A DNA stretch of 64,000 bases from Nocardioides flavescens (GTDB lineage Bacteria > Actinomycetota > Actinomycetes > Propionibacteriales > Nocardioidaceae). The notes below the pieces were generated by a model. That model was not told the origin of the DNA, did no database searches, and saw only the letters and a program-made list of their open reading frames with translations. Position numbers and translations under genes: made by a program. Below, in pieces: positions 33,820-42,731 of the stretch; position 1 is the first letter of the stretch, and each line of letters opens with the position of its first letter. The stretch covers positions 122,386-186,385 of the forward strand of contig NZ_WUEK01000011.1 of assembly GCF_009823805.1 (NCBI RefSeq), written 5' to 3'.

Positions 33820-34347
33820 ATGACGACCTTCGTCGTGATCGGGGTGCTCGGACTGGCGCTGCTGCTGGTCTCGCTCGTCCTCGGCGACCTGCTCGACAGC
33901 GTCTTCGACGCCCTCACCGGCGACATCTTCTCGAGCGCGGTCATCGGTGGCTTCCTGGCGGCGTTCGGCTTCGGAGCGGCACTGGTCGAGGGCCTCACCG
34001 ACAGCACGCTGGTGGCGGGGCTCGTCGGCATCGGCGCGGGTGTGCTCGCGGGCGCGTTCACCGTCGCGCTCACCCGGCTCGTGCGCGACGGGGGCAGCGA
34101 CGCCACCCCGACCGCCGACGACGCGCTCGGTCGCGCCGGCCGCGTCGTCACGGCGGTCCCGAGCGACGGTCTCGGCACGGTGCGGCTCGCCATCGGCGGC
34201 CACACCGTGCAGCTCAACGCGCGGGCCGACCAGGCGATCGAGCCCGGCACCGAGGTGCACGTGACCGAGATCCTCTCGCCCACCGCGGTTCGGGTCGCGC
34301 CGGTGTGGAACGCACTGCCCGACCTCGACGTCCCAGACCAGCCCTAG
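33820..34347 (+). CDS. NfeD-like membrane protein
   Basis: A 175-residue protein with three to four hydrophobic segments (residues 1-95) and a C-terminal OB-fold-like domain (VVTAVPSDGLGTVRLAIGG, VHVTEILSPTAVRVAPV), the short NfeD1b layout of YuaF. NfeD proteins partner flotillins in membrane microdomains. GGAAGGACCACC precedes the ATG. The flotillin gene follows after 21 bases, so this is a YuaF-YuaG-type operon. Confidence 0.83.
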   Translation: MTTFVVIGVLGLALLLVSLVLGDLLDSVFDALTGDIFSSAVIGGFLAAFGFGAALVEGLTDSTLVAGLVGIGAGVLAGAFTVALTRLVRDGGSDATPTADDALGRAGRVVTAVPSDGLGTVRLAIGGHTVQLNARADQAIEPGTEVHVTEILSPTAVRVAPVWNALPDLDVPDQP

Positions 34348-34368
34348 CCCGACCGGAAAGGTCCCCCC

Positions 34369-35904
34369 ATGCTCGACTCCCTCATCCCGATCGCCGGCCT
34401 CGTCGTCGCCCTGGTGCTCCTCGTCCTGCTCGTCACGAGCCGCTACAAGGTCGCCGGGCCCAACCAGGCGTTCATCGTCACCGGCCGCAAGGGCAAGGCC
34501 GTGCTCAACCCGGAGACGGGCCAGCTCAGCACCGACCTGTCGGGTCAGAAGGTCGTGCTCGGCGGCGGGGTGTTCGTGATCCCGTTCGTGCAGAAGCTCG
34601 CGACGATGGACCTCTCCAGCCGCCGCATCTCGGTGCAGATCCGCGGCGCGGTCTCCGGCCAGGGCATCAAGCTCAACGTCGAGGGCGTCGCGATCGTCAA
34701 GGTCGGCGGCAACGCCGACCAGATCCGGCTGGCCGCGCAGCGCTTCCTGTCGCAGCAGGAGGACGTCGAGCCGTTCACCCAGGAGGTGCTCGCCGGCGCG
34801 CTGCGCTCCATCGTCGGCGGCCTGACCGTCGAGCAGATCATCCGCGACCGGGCGGCGTTCGCCCAGCGCGTCGCGGACGAGTCGGAGAACTCCCTGACCG
34901 GTCAGGGCCTCATCCTCGACACCTTCCAGATCCAGGACGTCACCGACGACGGCAGCTACCTCGCCGACCTCGGTCGCCCCGAGGCCGCTCGGGTCAACCA
35001 GCAGGCGCGCATCGCCGAGGCCAACGCCCGCCAGGCCGCCGAGCAGGCCACGATCATCGCCGAGCAGGAGATCGCGGTGGCCCAGCGCACGCTGGCGCTG
35101 AAGCAGGCCGAGATCAAGGCCGAGACCGACGCGGCGACCGCCCAGGCGGCGGCCGCCGGCCCGCTCGCCCAGGCCGACCGCGACCAGGCGATCCTCACCG
35201 AGCAGGAGAAGGTCGCCGTGCGCCAGGCGGCGCTCACCGAGCGCAAGCTCGAGACCGAGGTGCGCAAGCCCGCCGACGCCGAGCGCTACCGCGTCGAGAC
35301 CGCTGCGGCGGCCGCGCGTACGGCGGAGATCGCCGCCGCCGACGCCCGCAAGGCCGCCACGATCGCCGCCGCCGAGGCCTCTGCCGAGCAGGCGCGGCTG
35401 TCCGGTGAGGCCGAGAAGGCCAAGCGCTCCGCCCTGGCCGAGGCCGAGGCGATCGAGGGCGCCAAGCGCGGTGAGGCGGAGCGCGCGCGGCGTACGGCGG
35501 AGGCCGAGGCGACCCGCGCCGAGGGTGAGGCCACCGCGGCGGCGACCCTGGCCGTCGGCCAGGCGGAGGCCGAGGCGATGGACAAGCGCGCCGAGGCGTT
35601 CGCCCACTACAACGACGCCGCCGTGCTCCAGATGCTCATCGAGGTGCTGCCGCAGATCGCCAAGGAGGTCGCGGCCCCCATCGGCGCCATCGACAACCTC
35701 ACGGTGCTCTCCACCGACGGCGCCGGGGCCCTGCCCCGCCAGGTCAACGACAACGTCGCCCAGACGCTCCAGATGCTCAAGGCCTCGACCGGCATCGACA
35801 TCGAGTCGATGCTGAAGAGCGCCACCGCCCGCGCCACGGTCGGTGCCGACGGCGCGGACGGTGCAGCGACTCAGCCTCAGTCGGTGACGGCCAAGGCGAC
35901 GTAG
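34369..35904 (+). CDS. Flotillin family SPFH protein
   Basis: A 511-residue flotillin. Residues 1-25 form one membrane hairpin or helix, 30-200 the SPFH domain (FIVTGRKGKAVLNPETGQ; TDDGSYLADLGRPEAARVNQ), and 215-400 a long Glu/Ala-rich coiled coil. Flotillins organise membrane microdomains. GGAAAGG precedes the ATG. It is cotranscribed with NfeD. Its last 28 bases overlap the convergent gabD gene, so the two 3' ends share DNA. Confidence 0.9.
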   Translation: MLDSLIPIAGLVVALVLLVLLVTSRYKVAGPNQAFIVTGRKGKAVLNPETGQLSTDLSGQKVVLGGGVFVIPFVQKLATMDLSSRRISVQIRGAVSGQGIKLNVEGVAIVKVGGNADQIRLAAQRFLSQQEDVEPFTQEVLAGALRSIVGGLTVEQIIRDRAAFAQRVADESENSLTGQGLILDTFQIQDVTDDGSYLADLGRPEAARVNQQARIAEANARQAAEQATIIAEQEIAVAQRTLALKQAEIKAETDAATAQAAAAGPLAQADRDQAILTEQEKVAVRQAALTERKLETEVRKPADAERYRVETAAAAARTAEIAAADARKAATIAAAEASAEQARLSGEAEKAKRSALAEAEAIEGAKRGEAERARRTAEAEATRAEGEATAAATLAVGQAEAEAMDKRAEAFAHYNDAAVLQMLIEVLPQIAKEVAAPIGAIDNLTVLSTDGAGALPRQVNDNVAQTLQMLKASTGIDIESMLKSATARATVGADGADGAATQPQSVTAKAT

Positions 35905-37337
35905 GTCGTGTCGAGGTACTCCTCGATGCCCTCGAAGCCGCCCTCGCGGCCGTAGCCGCTCGCCTTCACCCCACCGAACGGCGCGGCGACGTTGGACACC
36001 AGCCCGGTGTTGACGCCGACCATGCCGAAGGCGAGCGACTCGGCCAGGCGGATGGTGCGGGCCAGGTCGCGGGTGAAGACGTAGGACGAGAGGCCGTACT
36101 CGGTGTCGTTGGCCTGGGCGACCGCCTCCGCCTCGGTCTCGAACGTCGTGATCGGGGCGACCGGGCCGAAGATCTCCTGACGGTTGATCGCCGCGTCCTG
36201 CGGCACGCCGGTGAGCACGGTCGGCTGGTAGAAGTAGCCCGGACCCTCACCGGCGGAGCCGCCGACGACGACGGTGGCCCCACCCGCGACCGCCTCGTCG
36301 ACCAGCTTGGTCACGGAGTCGACCGCCTTGTCGTCGATGAGCGGGCCGACGTCGGTGCCCTCGGTCTGGCCGCGGCCCACCGTGAGCGCCCCCATCCGCT
36401 CGCCGAGGCGGCGGCCGAACTCCTCGGCGACCGAGCTCTGCACGAGGAAGCGGTTGGCCGCGGTGCAGGCCTCGCCCATGTTGCGCATCTTGGCGAGCAT
36501 CGCGCCCTCGACCGCCGCGTCGAGGTCGGCGTCCTCGAAGACGAGGAACGGCGCGTTGCCACCGAGCTCCATGCTCATCCGCTGCAGCTGGTCGGCGGCC
36601 TGCTTGACCAGGTGCTTGCCGACCGCGGTCGAGCCGGTGAAGCTCACCTTGCGCAGTCGCGGGTCGCTCATCAGGGTCTCGCTCATCGTCGGAGCGTCCT
36701 TCGTCGTGACGATGTTGAGCACGCCGTCGGGCAGCCCGGCCTCGGCGAGGATGCCCGCCAGCGCGAGCATGGTCAGCGGGGTCTGGTCGGCGGGCTTGAC
36801 CACCATCGTGCAGCCCGCGGCGACCGCGGGACCGATCTTGCGGGTGCCCATCGCGAGCGGGAAGTTCCACGGCGTCACGAACAGACACGGCCCGACCGGC
36901 TTCTTGATCGTCAGCAGCCGGCTGCCGCCCGCGGGGGCGTTCATCCAGCGGCCGTGGATGCGCACGGCCTCCTCGGAGAACCAGCGGAAGAACTCGTTGC
37001 CGTATGCCACCTCGCCGGCGGCCTCCTTGACGGGCTTGCCCATCTCGAGGCTCATCAGCTCGGCGAGGTCGTCGGTGCGCGAGCGGATCAGCTCGAACGC
37101 CGAGCGCAGGATCTCGCCGCGCTCGCGCGGCGCGGTGCGGGCCCAGTCGTCCTGTGCGGCCACGGCGGCGTCGAGGGCGCGGCGGGCGTCCGCCGCCGTG
37201 CCGTCGGCGACCGTCGCCAGCACCGAGGCGTCGGCCGGGTCGAGCACGTCGAACGTCGCGCCGTTCTCGGCGTCGGTCCAGGACCCGCCGATGAACAGGC
37301 GTCGGCGGTGGTCGGGCAGCAGGTCGAGTCCACTCAT
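35877..37337 (-). CDS. gabD: NAD(P)-dependent succinate-semialdehyde dehydrogenase
   Basis: A 486-residue ALDH. VTPWNFPLAMGTRKIGPA and FTGSTAVGKHL bind the cofactor, Glu257 in MELGGNAPF is the general base, and Cys291 in GEACTAANRF the nucleophile. The sequence is closest in pattern to GabD/GabD2, oxidising succinate semialdehyde to succinate, but other aldehydes are possible. Convergent with flotillin by a 28-base overlap. An upstream in-frame extension is not supported by any homology. Confidence 0.9.
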   Translation of the reverse strand: MSGLDLLPDHRRRLFIGGSWTDAENGATFDVLDPADASVLATVADGTAADARRALDAAVAAQDDWARTAPRERGEILRSAFELIRSRTDDLAELMSLEMGKPVKEAAGEVAYGNEFFRWFSEEAVRIHGRWMNAPAGGSRLLTIKKPVGPCLFVTPWNFPLAMGTRKIGPAVAAGCTMVVKPADQTPLTMLALAGILAEAGLPDGVLNIVTTKDAPTMSETLMSDPRLRKVSFTGSTAVGKHLVKQAADQLQRMSMELGGNAPFLVFEDADLDAAVEGAMLAKMRNMGEACTAANRFLVQSSVAEEFGRRLGERMGALTVGRGQTEGTDVGPLIDDKAVDSVTKLVDEAVAGGATVVVGGSAGEGPGYFYQPTVLTGVPQDAAINRQEIFGPVAPITTFETEAEAVAQANDTEYGLSSYVFTRDLARTIRLAESLAFGMVGVNTGLVSNVAAPFGGVKASGYGREGGFEGIEEYLDTTYVALAVTD

Positions 37338-37479
37338 GCCTCCATCCTGCACCCGCCGCCACACCCGTCTCCGTCGTGACAGCCCAGACCCCGATGTGGT
37401 GTGCTGGTCGTGTCGACTTCGGAGGGAGCACTGCGAAATCGGCACCGACCCCTCGCCGACCCCATGCGGCGGGGGGTCT

Positions 37480-39387
37480 TCACCCTCCTTGCGCTGCGCG
37501 CAGGAACGCCTCCACGATCGGCCCCGCGGTCTGCGAGCCGGAAGCCCCGATGTCGACGTAGACGCAGACGGCCAGGTCGCCCTGCGCGGCGATCATCCAC
37601 GCGTGGGTCTGCAGGTCCGCGCCCGTGCCGAACTCCGCGGTGCCCGTCTTGGCGATCACCGGCGGGCCCGGCACGTCGGCGAGCCCGCGGCCGCTGCCGT
37701 CGGTGACGACCGAGCGCAGCATCTGACGCAGCGCCCCCGCCTCCGCCTCGGTGAGCGGCGCCGCGCCGTCGGGCGGGGTCGAGGTCACGCCGGACACGAG
37801 GTTCGGGATGACGAGCGAGCCCTGCTGGATCGAGGCGATGACGGTGGCCATCACCATGGGCGAGGCGAGGATCGTGCCCTGCCCGATCAGCTGCGCCGCC
37901 GCTCCGGTCTGGCTGGCGGTGTCGGGGTCGGTCTTCCCGAAGTACGCCGGGAAGCCGAGGTCGTGGTCGAGCCCGATGCCGAGCGAGACGCCGGCGTCGA
38001 ACAGCGCGGTGCCCTGCAGCGTCGCGGCCTGCGAGATGAAGGCGGTGTTGCAGGAGTTGGCCACGGCCCGCTGCAGCGAGATGTCGCCGATCGCGCTCGA
38101 GGGGTAGTCGCTGTAGTTGGTGAACCGCTTGCCGTCGACGGTGATCTCGCGCGTGCACGGCACCGTCGAGTCGGGGGTGAGTCCGGCGCGCAGCAGCGCG
38201 AGGCTGGTGACGGCCTTGAACGTCGAGCCGGGGGCCGCCTGGCCGAACGTCGCGAGGTTGGTGCCGCCCGTGCCGGGCCCGTTGGCCGCCGCGAGCAGCT
38301 CGCCGGTGCTCGGGCGGATCGCCACCAGCGCGGAGGCCGGGCCGACGTCCGCGAGCAGCTGCTCGGCGGTCGTCTCCAGACCCACGTCGAGGGAGAGCTG
38401 CAGCGGCGTGCCGGGGGTCGCCTCGGTGCGGAACAGCACGCGCTGGGTGCCGGCCCCGGCGCCGTCGGTCTTCACCGCCACGACCTCGACCCCGGGCGTG
38501 CCGCGCAGCTGGTCGTCGTAGCGCTCCTGCAGCCCGGACAGCCCCGCGGTGTCGCCGGGGTGGTACTCCGGCTTCTCCGCGATGATCTCGGCCGTCACCT
38601 CGCCGACGCGGCCGAGCAGCGGTGCGGCGAAGTCGCGGGTGGGCGCCAGCGGCACCGAGCCCGCGATGGCCCGGGCCCCAGCGATCGCCGGCAGCCCGGC
38701 CGTGACCTCGGCGGGCGTCTCCCCGTCGCGGAACACGATCGCCTCGACGTACGCCGAGGCACCGGCGGCACCCACCGCCTGCACGTAGGGCTTGACGTCG
38801 ATGCCGACCAGGCGGGCCAGGGCCCGCGCGGAGGCCTGCGGGTCGGCGCCCGCGAGCTGGGTCTTGTCGATGCCGATGCGCGAGACCACCCGCTCGGTGA
38901 CGATCGGCTCGCCGCCGGCGCCCAGGACGTCGCCGCGGTCGGCCAGCACGGAGGAGACGTCGAGCGCCTCACCCTCCACCAGCGACGGCTCGACGACGGC
39001 CGGCGTCCAGGCCACCTGCCACCCGTCGTCGGCGTACTGCAGCTGCGCCGTCGACTCGTAGTCCCAGGTCGCCGAGGTGAGGTCCCAGCTCCAGCGCAGG
39101 GTCGCGGTCGCGGTCGACCCGGTGCGCTCCACGTCGCCCACCTCGACCTGGACGGGCGTGTCGGCCAGCTGGTCGGTGACCGCGTCGTACGACGCCTGTG
39201 CGGTCGTCGCGGTGTCGGGGGTCAGCGCGACCTTCGACAGGTCGCGGGCGTTGAGCCCCGAGGCGAGCGCCGTCGCGGTGTCCTCGGGCTGCGGCTGCTG
39301 CGTCTGCGCCTCCGGCTCGTCGTCACCCGTGCAGCCGCTCGCGACGAGCGCGAGCAGCAGAGCGGAGGCCAGCACCCGAGACTTCAT
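37480..39387 (-). CDS. Penicillin-binding lipoprotein (NTF2-like plus transpeptidase)
   Basis: A 635-residue class B PBP. Signal and lipobox VASGC end at Cys19. An NTF2-like MecA_N domain (36-145) and a dimerisation domain (150-330) precede the transpeptidase with SxxK at Ser388 (STFK), SCN at 445-447 and KTG at 580-582. The layout matches PBP-lipo (Rv2864c) of mycobacteria. It cross-links peptidoglycan at the outer membrane face. TACCCT ends seven bases before the ATG, suggesting a leaderless message; repeat copy 2 lies just upstream. Confidence 0.91.
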   Translation of the reverse strand: MKSRVLASALLLALVASGCTGDDEPEAQTQQPQPEDTATALASGLNARDLSKVALTPDTATTAQASYDAVTDQLADTPVQVEVGDVERTGSTATATLRWSWDLTSATWDYESTAQLQYADDGWQVAWTPAVVEPSLVEGEALDVSSVLADRGDVLGAGGEPIVTERVVSRIGIDKTQLAGADPQASARALARLVGIDVKPYVQAVGAAGASAYVEAIVFRDGETPAEVTAGLPAIAGARAIAGSVPLAPTRDFAAPLLGRVGEVTAEIIAEKPEYHPGDTAGLSGLQERYDDQLRGTPGVEVVAVKTDGAGAGTQRVLFRTEATPGTPLQLSLDVGLETTAEQLLADVGPASALVAIRPSTGELLAAANGPGTGGTNLATFGQAAPGSTFKAVTSLALLRAGLTPDSTVPCTREITVDGKRFTNYSDYPSSAIGDISLQRAVANSCNTAFISQAATLQGTALFDAGVSLGIGLDHDLGFPAYFGKTDPDTASQTGAAAQLIGQGTILASPMVMATVIASIQQGSLVIPNLVSGVTSTPPDGAAPLTEAEAGALRQMLRSVVTDGSGRGLADVPGPPVIAKTGTAEFGTGADLQTHAWMIAAQGDLAVCVYVDIGASGSQTAGPIVEAFLRAAQGG

Positions 39388-39412
39388 GGCCCTCAGGGTA
39401 GGCGGGGTGCTG

Positions 39413-39530
39413 CCGGTGGTTGAGGAGGTTGCGCCGCACGGTGGTTGAGGAGGCGCGCCAGCGCCGTCTCGAAAGCACGTGCCTGTAGAAAGTGGTTTCG
39501 AGACAGGACTTCGTCCTTCCTCAACCAGCG
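39413..39530. repeat. Inverted-pair stem-loop repeat, copy 2
   Basis: A truncated half-module (39413-39439) is followed by a full pair. The left stem is GGCGC-GCCA-GCGCC and the right (opposite strand) AGGAC-GAA-GTCCT; the flanks are GGTGGTTGAGGA and GTCTCGAAACCAC variants. It lies between the MerR stop and the PBP promoter. Confidence 0.85.
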
Positions 39531-39558
39531 TGTGGCCAGGTCCAGCGGCCTTCCTTGC

Positions 39559-40002
39559 TCAGCCATCGTCAGGGCCGGGCAGCCCCACCCGACTGCCGTC
39601 GATCAGGTCGGAGACCGCCTCCTTGAACCGCGGGCAGGTCGCGATGTCGTGGGCGCGGCAGCGCAGGGCGTGCTCGGTCATCGCCCGCGAGATCGCCATC
39701 TCGCTCATCTGCCGGTCGAGGTCGGCGAGGTGGGCCTCGAGGACGCGGTGGCGGTCCGGGGCCTCGGAGTCGAGCAGGACCGCGACCTGCTCGAGGCTCA
39801 TCCCGGCCGCCTTGCTGCGGATCACGACGGCGATCCGGTAGACGTCGGCGGTGCCGTAGCGGCGGCGTCCGGCGCCGTCGCGAGCCGGGCGGAGCAGCCC
39901 GACGTCCTCCCAGTGACGCAGCACGTGGGTCTCCATCGCGAACCGTTCGGCGACCTCCCCGATCGAGAGGTCCAGCTCACCCGCAGCCGCGCTTGACTTC
40001 AT
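39559..40002 (-). CDS. MerR family regulator, SoxR-like layout
   Basis: A 147-residue MerR. LDLSIGEVAERFAMETHVLR is the HTH, then HWEDVGLLRPARDGAGRRRY. The dimer helix ends in a Cys/His stretch (ALRCRAHDIATCPRF) that could bind metal or sense redox state. A perfect palindrome overlaps its start codon and lies inside the 19-bp spacer of the divergent oxidoreductase promoter, so it likely activates that gene by DNA untwisting, as other MerR proteins do, and autoregulates. Confidence 0.88.
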   Translation of the reverse strand: MKSSAAAGELDLSIGEVAERFAMETHVLRHWEDVGLLRPARDGAGRRRYGTADVYRIAVVIRSKAAGMSLEQVAVLLDSEAPDRHRVLEAHLADLDRQMSEMAISRAMTEHALRCRAHDIATCPRFKEAVSDLIDGSRVGLPGPDDG

Positions 40003-40023
40003 GTCGACATGAAGTCAGATGCT
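39993..40023 (+). promoter_or_regulatory. MerR-type promoter with 24-bp perfect palindrome
   Basis: TTGACT (39993-39998) and GATGCT (40018-40023) are 19 bases apart. Between them, spanning 39994-40017, lies a perfect 24-bp palindrome whose left arm is TGACTTCATGTC. The overlong 19-bp spacer filled by a palindrome is the defining MerR arrangement. It faces the flavin oxidoreductase at 40062. Confidence 0.85.
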
Positions 40024-40061
40024 CGTCGCACAGGCAAGTCCGAGAGCGACGAGGAGCAGAA

Positions 40062-40997
40062 GTGACGACACAGCACACGAGTGAGCAGGGCTACGACGTG
40101 GTCGTGCTGGGCGGCGGCCCGGCGGGGCTGCAGGCCGCCCTCACGCTGGGCCGGATGCACCGCCCGACCCTGGTGCTGGACGCCGGCACCTACCGCAACG
40201 ACCCGGCCGACGCGATGCACAACGTCGTCGGCTTCGACGGCGCGACCCCGGCGGAGTTCCGTGCGGCCGCCCATCGCGACCTGGCGGCGTACGACGACGT
40301 GACGGTCCACCGCACCGCCGCGACGAGCGTGAAGGGCGACCTCGAGGAGGGGTTCCGCGTCGACCTCGCCGATGGCACCACCGCCTGGGCCCGGCGCGTG
40401 CTGCTGGCGACCGGGGTGCGCGACACCCTGCCGGAGATCGAGGGGCTCGACGCGCTCTGGGGCAGCGTTGCGGCGCACTGCCCGTTCTGCCACGGCCACG
40501 AGTACGCCGGCACGCACGTCGGGCTCGTCGGCCCGCACGCACCGATGCTCTCGCTCATGGTCGACCGGATCGCGGCGCAGCGCACCGTGCTGACCAACGG
40601 CGCCGAGGTGCCGGACGGGACCGCCGAGCTCGCCGAGCGCACCGGGCTGGGCGTGCGCACCGAGCCGATCACCCGCCTGGAGCGCACCGCCACCGGGGCG
40701 CGGGCGCACTTCGCGTCCGGCCCGCCGGAGGAGCTGGGCGGGATCCTCGTCGGCACGACCTTCGCCCAGACGGCGCCGTTCGCCGAGCAGCTCGGGCTCA
40801 CGCTGCTCGAGTCGGGGTGCGTCGAGGTCGACGCGTTCGGCCACACCTCGCTGCCCGGCGTCTCGGCGGCCGGCGACATGGCCCACACGCGCGAGCTCCC
40901 GATGCCCGCGGCCGCGGTGCTCGCGGCCGCGTCGTCCGGCCTGATGGCCGCGACCGCGCTGGTGCGCGAGCTGGCCTTCGAGGACGGCGGGCTGTGA
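40062..40997 (+). CDS. Thioredoxin-reductase-like NAD(P)/FAD oxidoreductase with CxxC
   Basis: A 311-residue flavoprotein. VVVLGGGPAGLQAALTLGR binds FAD, LLATGVRD and SAAGDMAHTRELPM are the other nucleotide contacts, and Cys140-Pro-Phe-Cys143 in HCPFCHGHE is a redox-active pair placed as in thioredoxin-reductase-fold dithiol oxidases. It lacks the full second Rossmann NADPH motif, so it may act as an oxygen-dependent dithiol oxidase. GAGGAG precedes the GTG. Controlled by the MerR promoter upstream, which suggests a redox or toxic-thiol response (inference). Confidence 0.85.
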   Translation: MTTQHTSEQGYDVVVLGGGPAGLQAALTLGRMHRPTLVLDAGTYRNDPADAMHNVVGFDGATPAEFRAAAHRDLAAYDDVTVHRTAATSVKGDLEEGFRVDLADGTTAWARRVLLATGVRDTLPEIEGLDALWGSVAAHCPFCHGHEYAGTHVGLVGPHAPMLSLMVDRIAAQRTVLTNGAEVPDGTAELAERTGLGVRTEPITRLERTATGARAHFASGPPEELGGILVGTTFAQTAPFAEQLGLTLLESGCVEVDAFGHTSLPGVSAAGDMAHTRELPMPAAAVLAAASSGLMAATALVRELAFEDGGL

Positions 40998-41007
40998 GGG
41001 GGGCCGG

Positions 41008-42705
41008 TCAGGCCTTCTTGTGGCGCGGCTTGCGCTGAGCCCCGGGGCGCGAGGACGGCGGGCCCTCGTCGCGCTTGAGGTTGATCAGCTTGCCGCTGAT
41101 GCGCGTCGCGCGCAGCGCGTCCCAGGTCGCCTCGCCGAGGTCGGCGGGCAGCTCGACCAGCGAGTGGTCGGGCCGGATCTGGATCGAGCCGAAGTCCTGA
41201 CGGCGCAGGCCGCCCTCGTTGGCGATGGCACCGACGATCTGGCGGGGCTCGACGCGGTGCCGCTTGCCGACGTCGATGCGGTACGTCGCGAGCGGGTTGC
41301 CCTCGCGGTCCACGCGGGGGCCGCGGTGCTCCGAGCGCTCCGGGCGGTCCCGCTCGGGACGCTCGGGGCGCTCGCGCCGCGGCGGACGCTCCGGCTCGGG
41401 GTCGAGCAGCAGCGGCTCGTCGCCCTGCACGACGATCGCGAGCGCGGCGGCGACGTCGACCTCGGGCACGTCGTGGTGGCGCACGTAGTGGGCGACGACG
41501 TCGCGGAAGAAGTCGACGCGCTCGGTCTGGCCCAGCGCCGCGGTGATGGCGTCGTCGAAGCGGGTGAGCCGGGTGCTGTTGACGTCGTCGACGCTCGGCA
41601 GGCTCATCTGCTCGAGTGCGGTGCCGTTGGCCTTCTCGAGGTGACGCAGCAGGTAGCGCTCGCGCGGGGTGACGAACGAGATCGCGTCGCCGCTGCGCCC
41701 GGCGCGGCCGGTGCGCCCGATGCGGTGGACGTAGGACTCGGTGTCGGTCGGGATGTCGTAGTTGACGACGTGGCTGATCCGCTCGACGTCGAGGCCGCGG
41801 GCCGCGACGTCGGTGGCGACGAGCACGTCGAGCTCGGCGTTCTTGAGCGCGGTGACGGTGCGCTCGCGCTGCTGCTGGGCGATGTCGCCGTTGATGGCCT
41901 GGGCGGAGAAGCCGCGGGCCCGGAGCTTCTCGGCGAGCGTCTCGGTCTCGTGCTTGGTGCGGACGAAGACGATCATCCCGTCGAAGTTCTCGACCTCGAG
42001 GATGCGCGTCAGGGCGTCGACCTTCTGCGGGTACGACACGAGCAGGTAGCGCTGGCGGATGTTGGACGCCGTCGCGGTCTTGCTCTCGACCTTGATCTCG
42101 ACCGGGTCGGTCAGGTACTTCTGCGACAGGCTGCGGATCTGGCGTGGCATGGTCGCCGAGAACAGCGCGACCTGCTTGTCCTCGGGGGTGTCGGCGAGGA
42201 TCGTCTCGACGTCCTCGGCGAAGCCCATGTTGAGCATCTCGTCGGCCTCGTCGAGCACGAGGTGGCGCAGCTTCGACAGGTCGAGGGTGCCCTTGTCGAG
42301 GTGGTCCATGATGCGGCCGGGGGTTCCGACGACGACGTGGACGCCGCGGCGCAGCGCGGACAGCTGCACGCCGTAGCCCTGACCTCCGTAGATCGGCAGC
42401 ACCTTGAGCCCGGGCGTGCCGACGGCGTACTTCTCGAACGCCTCGGCGACCTGCACCGCGAGCTCGCGCGTCGGTGCGAGCACCAGCGCCTGCGGCTCCT
42501 TCTGGCTCAGGTCGAGCCGGGACAGGATCGGCAGCGCGAACGCCGCGGTCTTGCCGGTGCCGGTCTGCGCGAGGCCCACGAGGTCGCGGCCCTCGAGCAG
42601 CGGCGGGATCGTGGCGGCCTGGATGGGCGAGGGCGTTTCGTAGCCGACACCGGCGACGGCGTCGAGGACGGCGTCGGTGAGCCCGAGTTCGGCGAAGCTG
42701 TGCAT
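41008..42705 (-). CDS. deaD: DEAD-box RNA helicase, DeaD/CsdA type
   Basis: The 565-residue helicase has the Q motif (TPSPIQAATIP), AQTGTGKT, PTRELAVQ, DEAD in VLDEADEMLN, SAT and HRIGRTGRAG. After a basic linker (RRERPERPERDRPER) comes a DbpA-type RNA-binding domain (RHRVEPRQIVGAIANEGGLR, then DFGSIQI), which places it with DeaD rather than RhlE. It unwinds structured RNA in ribosome assembly and cold or stress response. TACCGT ends six bases before the ATG, with no Shine-Dalgarno. Longer upstream reading was rejected for that reason. Confidence 0.93.
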   Translation of the reverse strand: MHSFAELGLTDAVLDAVAGVGYETPSPIQAATIPPLLEGRDLVGLAQTGTGKTAAFALPILSRLDLSQKEPQALVLAPTRELAVQVAEAFEKYAVGTPGLKVLPIYGGQGYGVQLSALRRGVHVVVGTPGRIMDHLDKGTLDLSKLRHLVLDEADEMLNMGFAEDVETILADTPEDKQVALFSATMPRQIRSLSQKYLTDPVEIKVESKTATASNIRQRYLLVSYPQKVDALTRILEVENFDGMIVFVRTKHETETLAEKLRARGFSAQAINGDIAQQQRERTVTALKNAELDVLVATDVAARGLDVERISHVVNYDIPTDTESYVHRIGRTGRAGRSGDAISFVTPRERYLLRHLEKANGTALEQMSLPSVDDVNSTRLTRFDDAITAALGQTERVDFFRDVVAHYVRHHDVPEVDVAAALAIVVQGDEPLLLDPEPERPPRRERPERPERDRPERSEHRGPRVDREGNPLATYRIDVGKRHRVEPRQIVGAIANEGGLRRQDFGSIQIRPDHSLVELPADLGEATWDALRATRISGKLINLKRDEGPPSSRPGAQRKPRHKKA

Positions 42706-42731
42706 GGTACGACGGTAGTGCGTCGCGCCGG

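Noticed and set aside
37338..37479. Possible gene or RNA in the 142-base gap between the PBP and gabD
   Set aside because: No ribosome site, hairpin or conserved pattern was seen.
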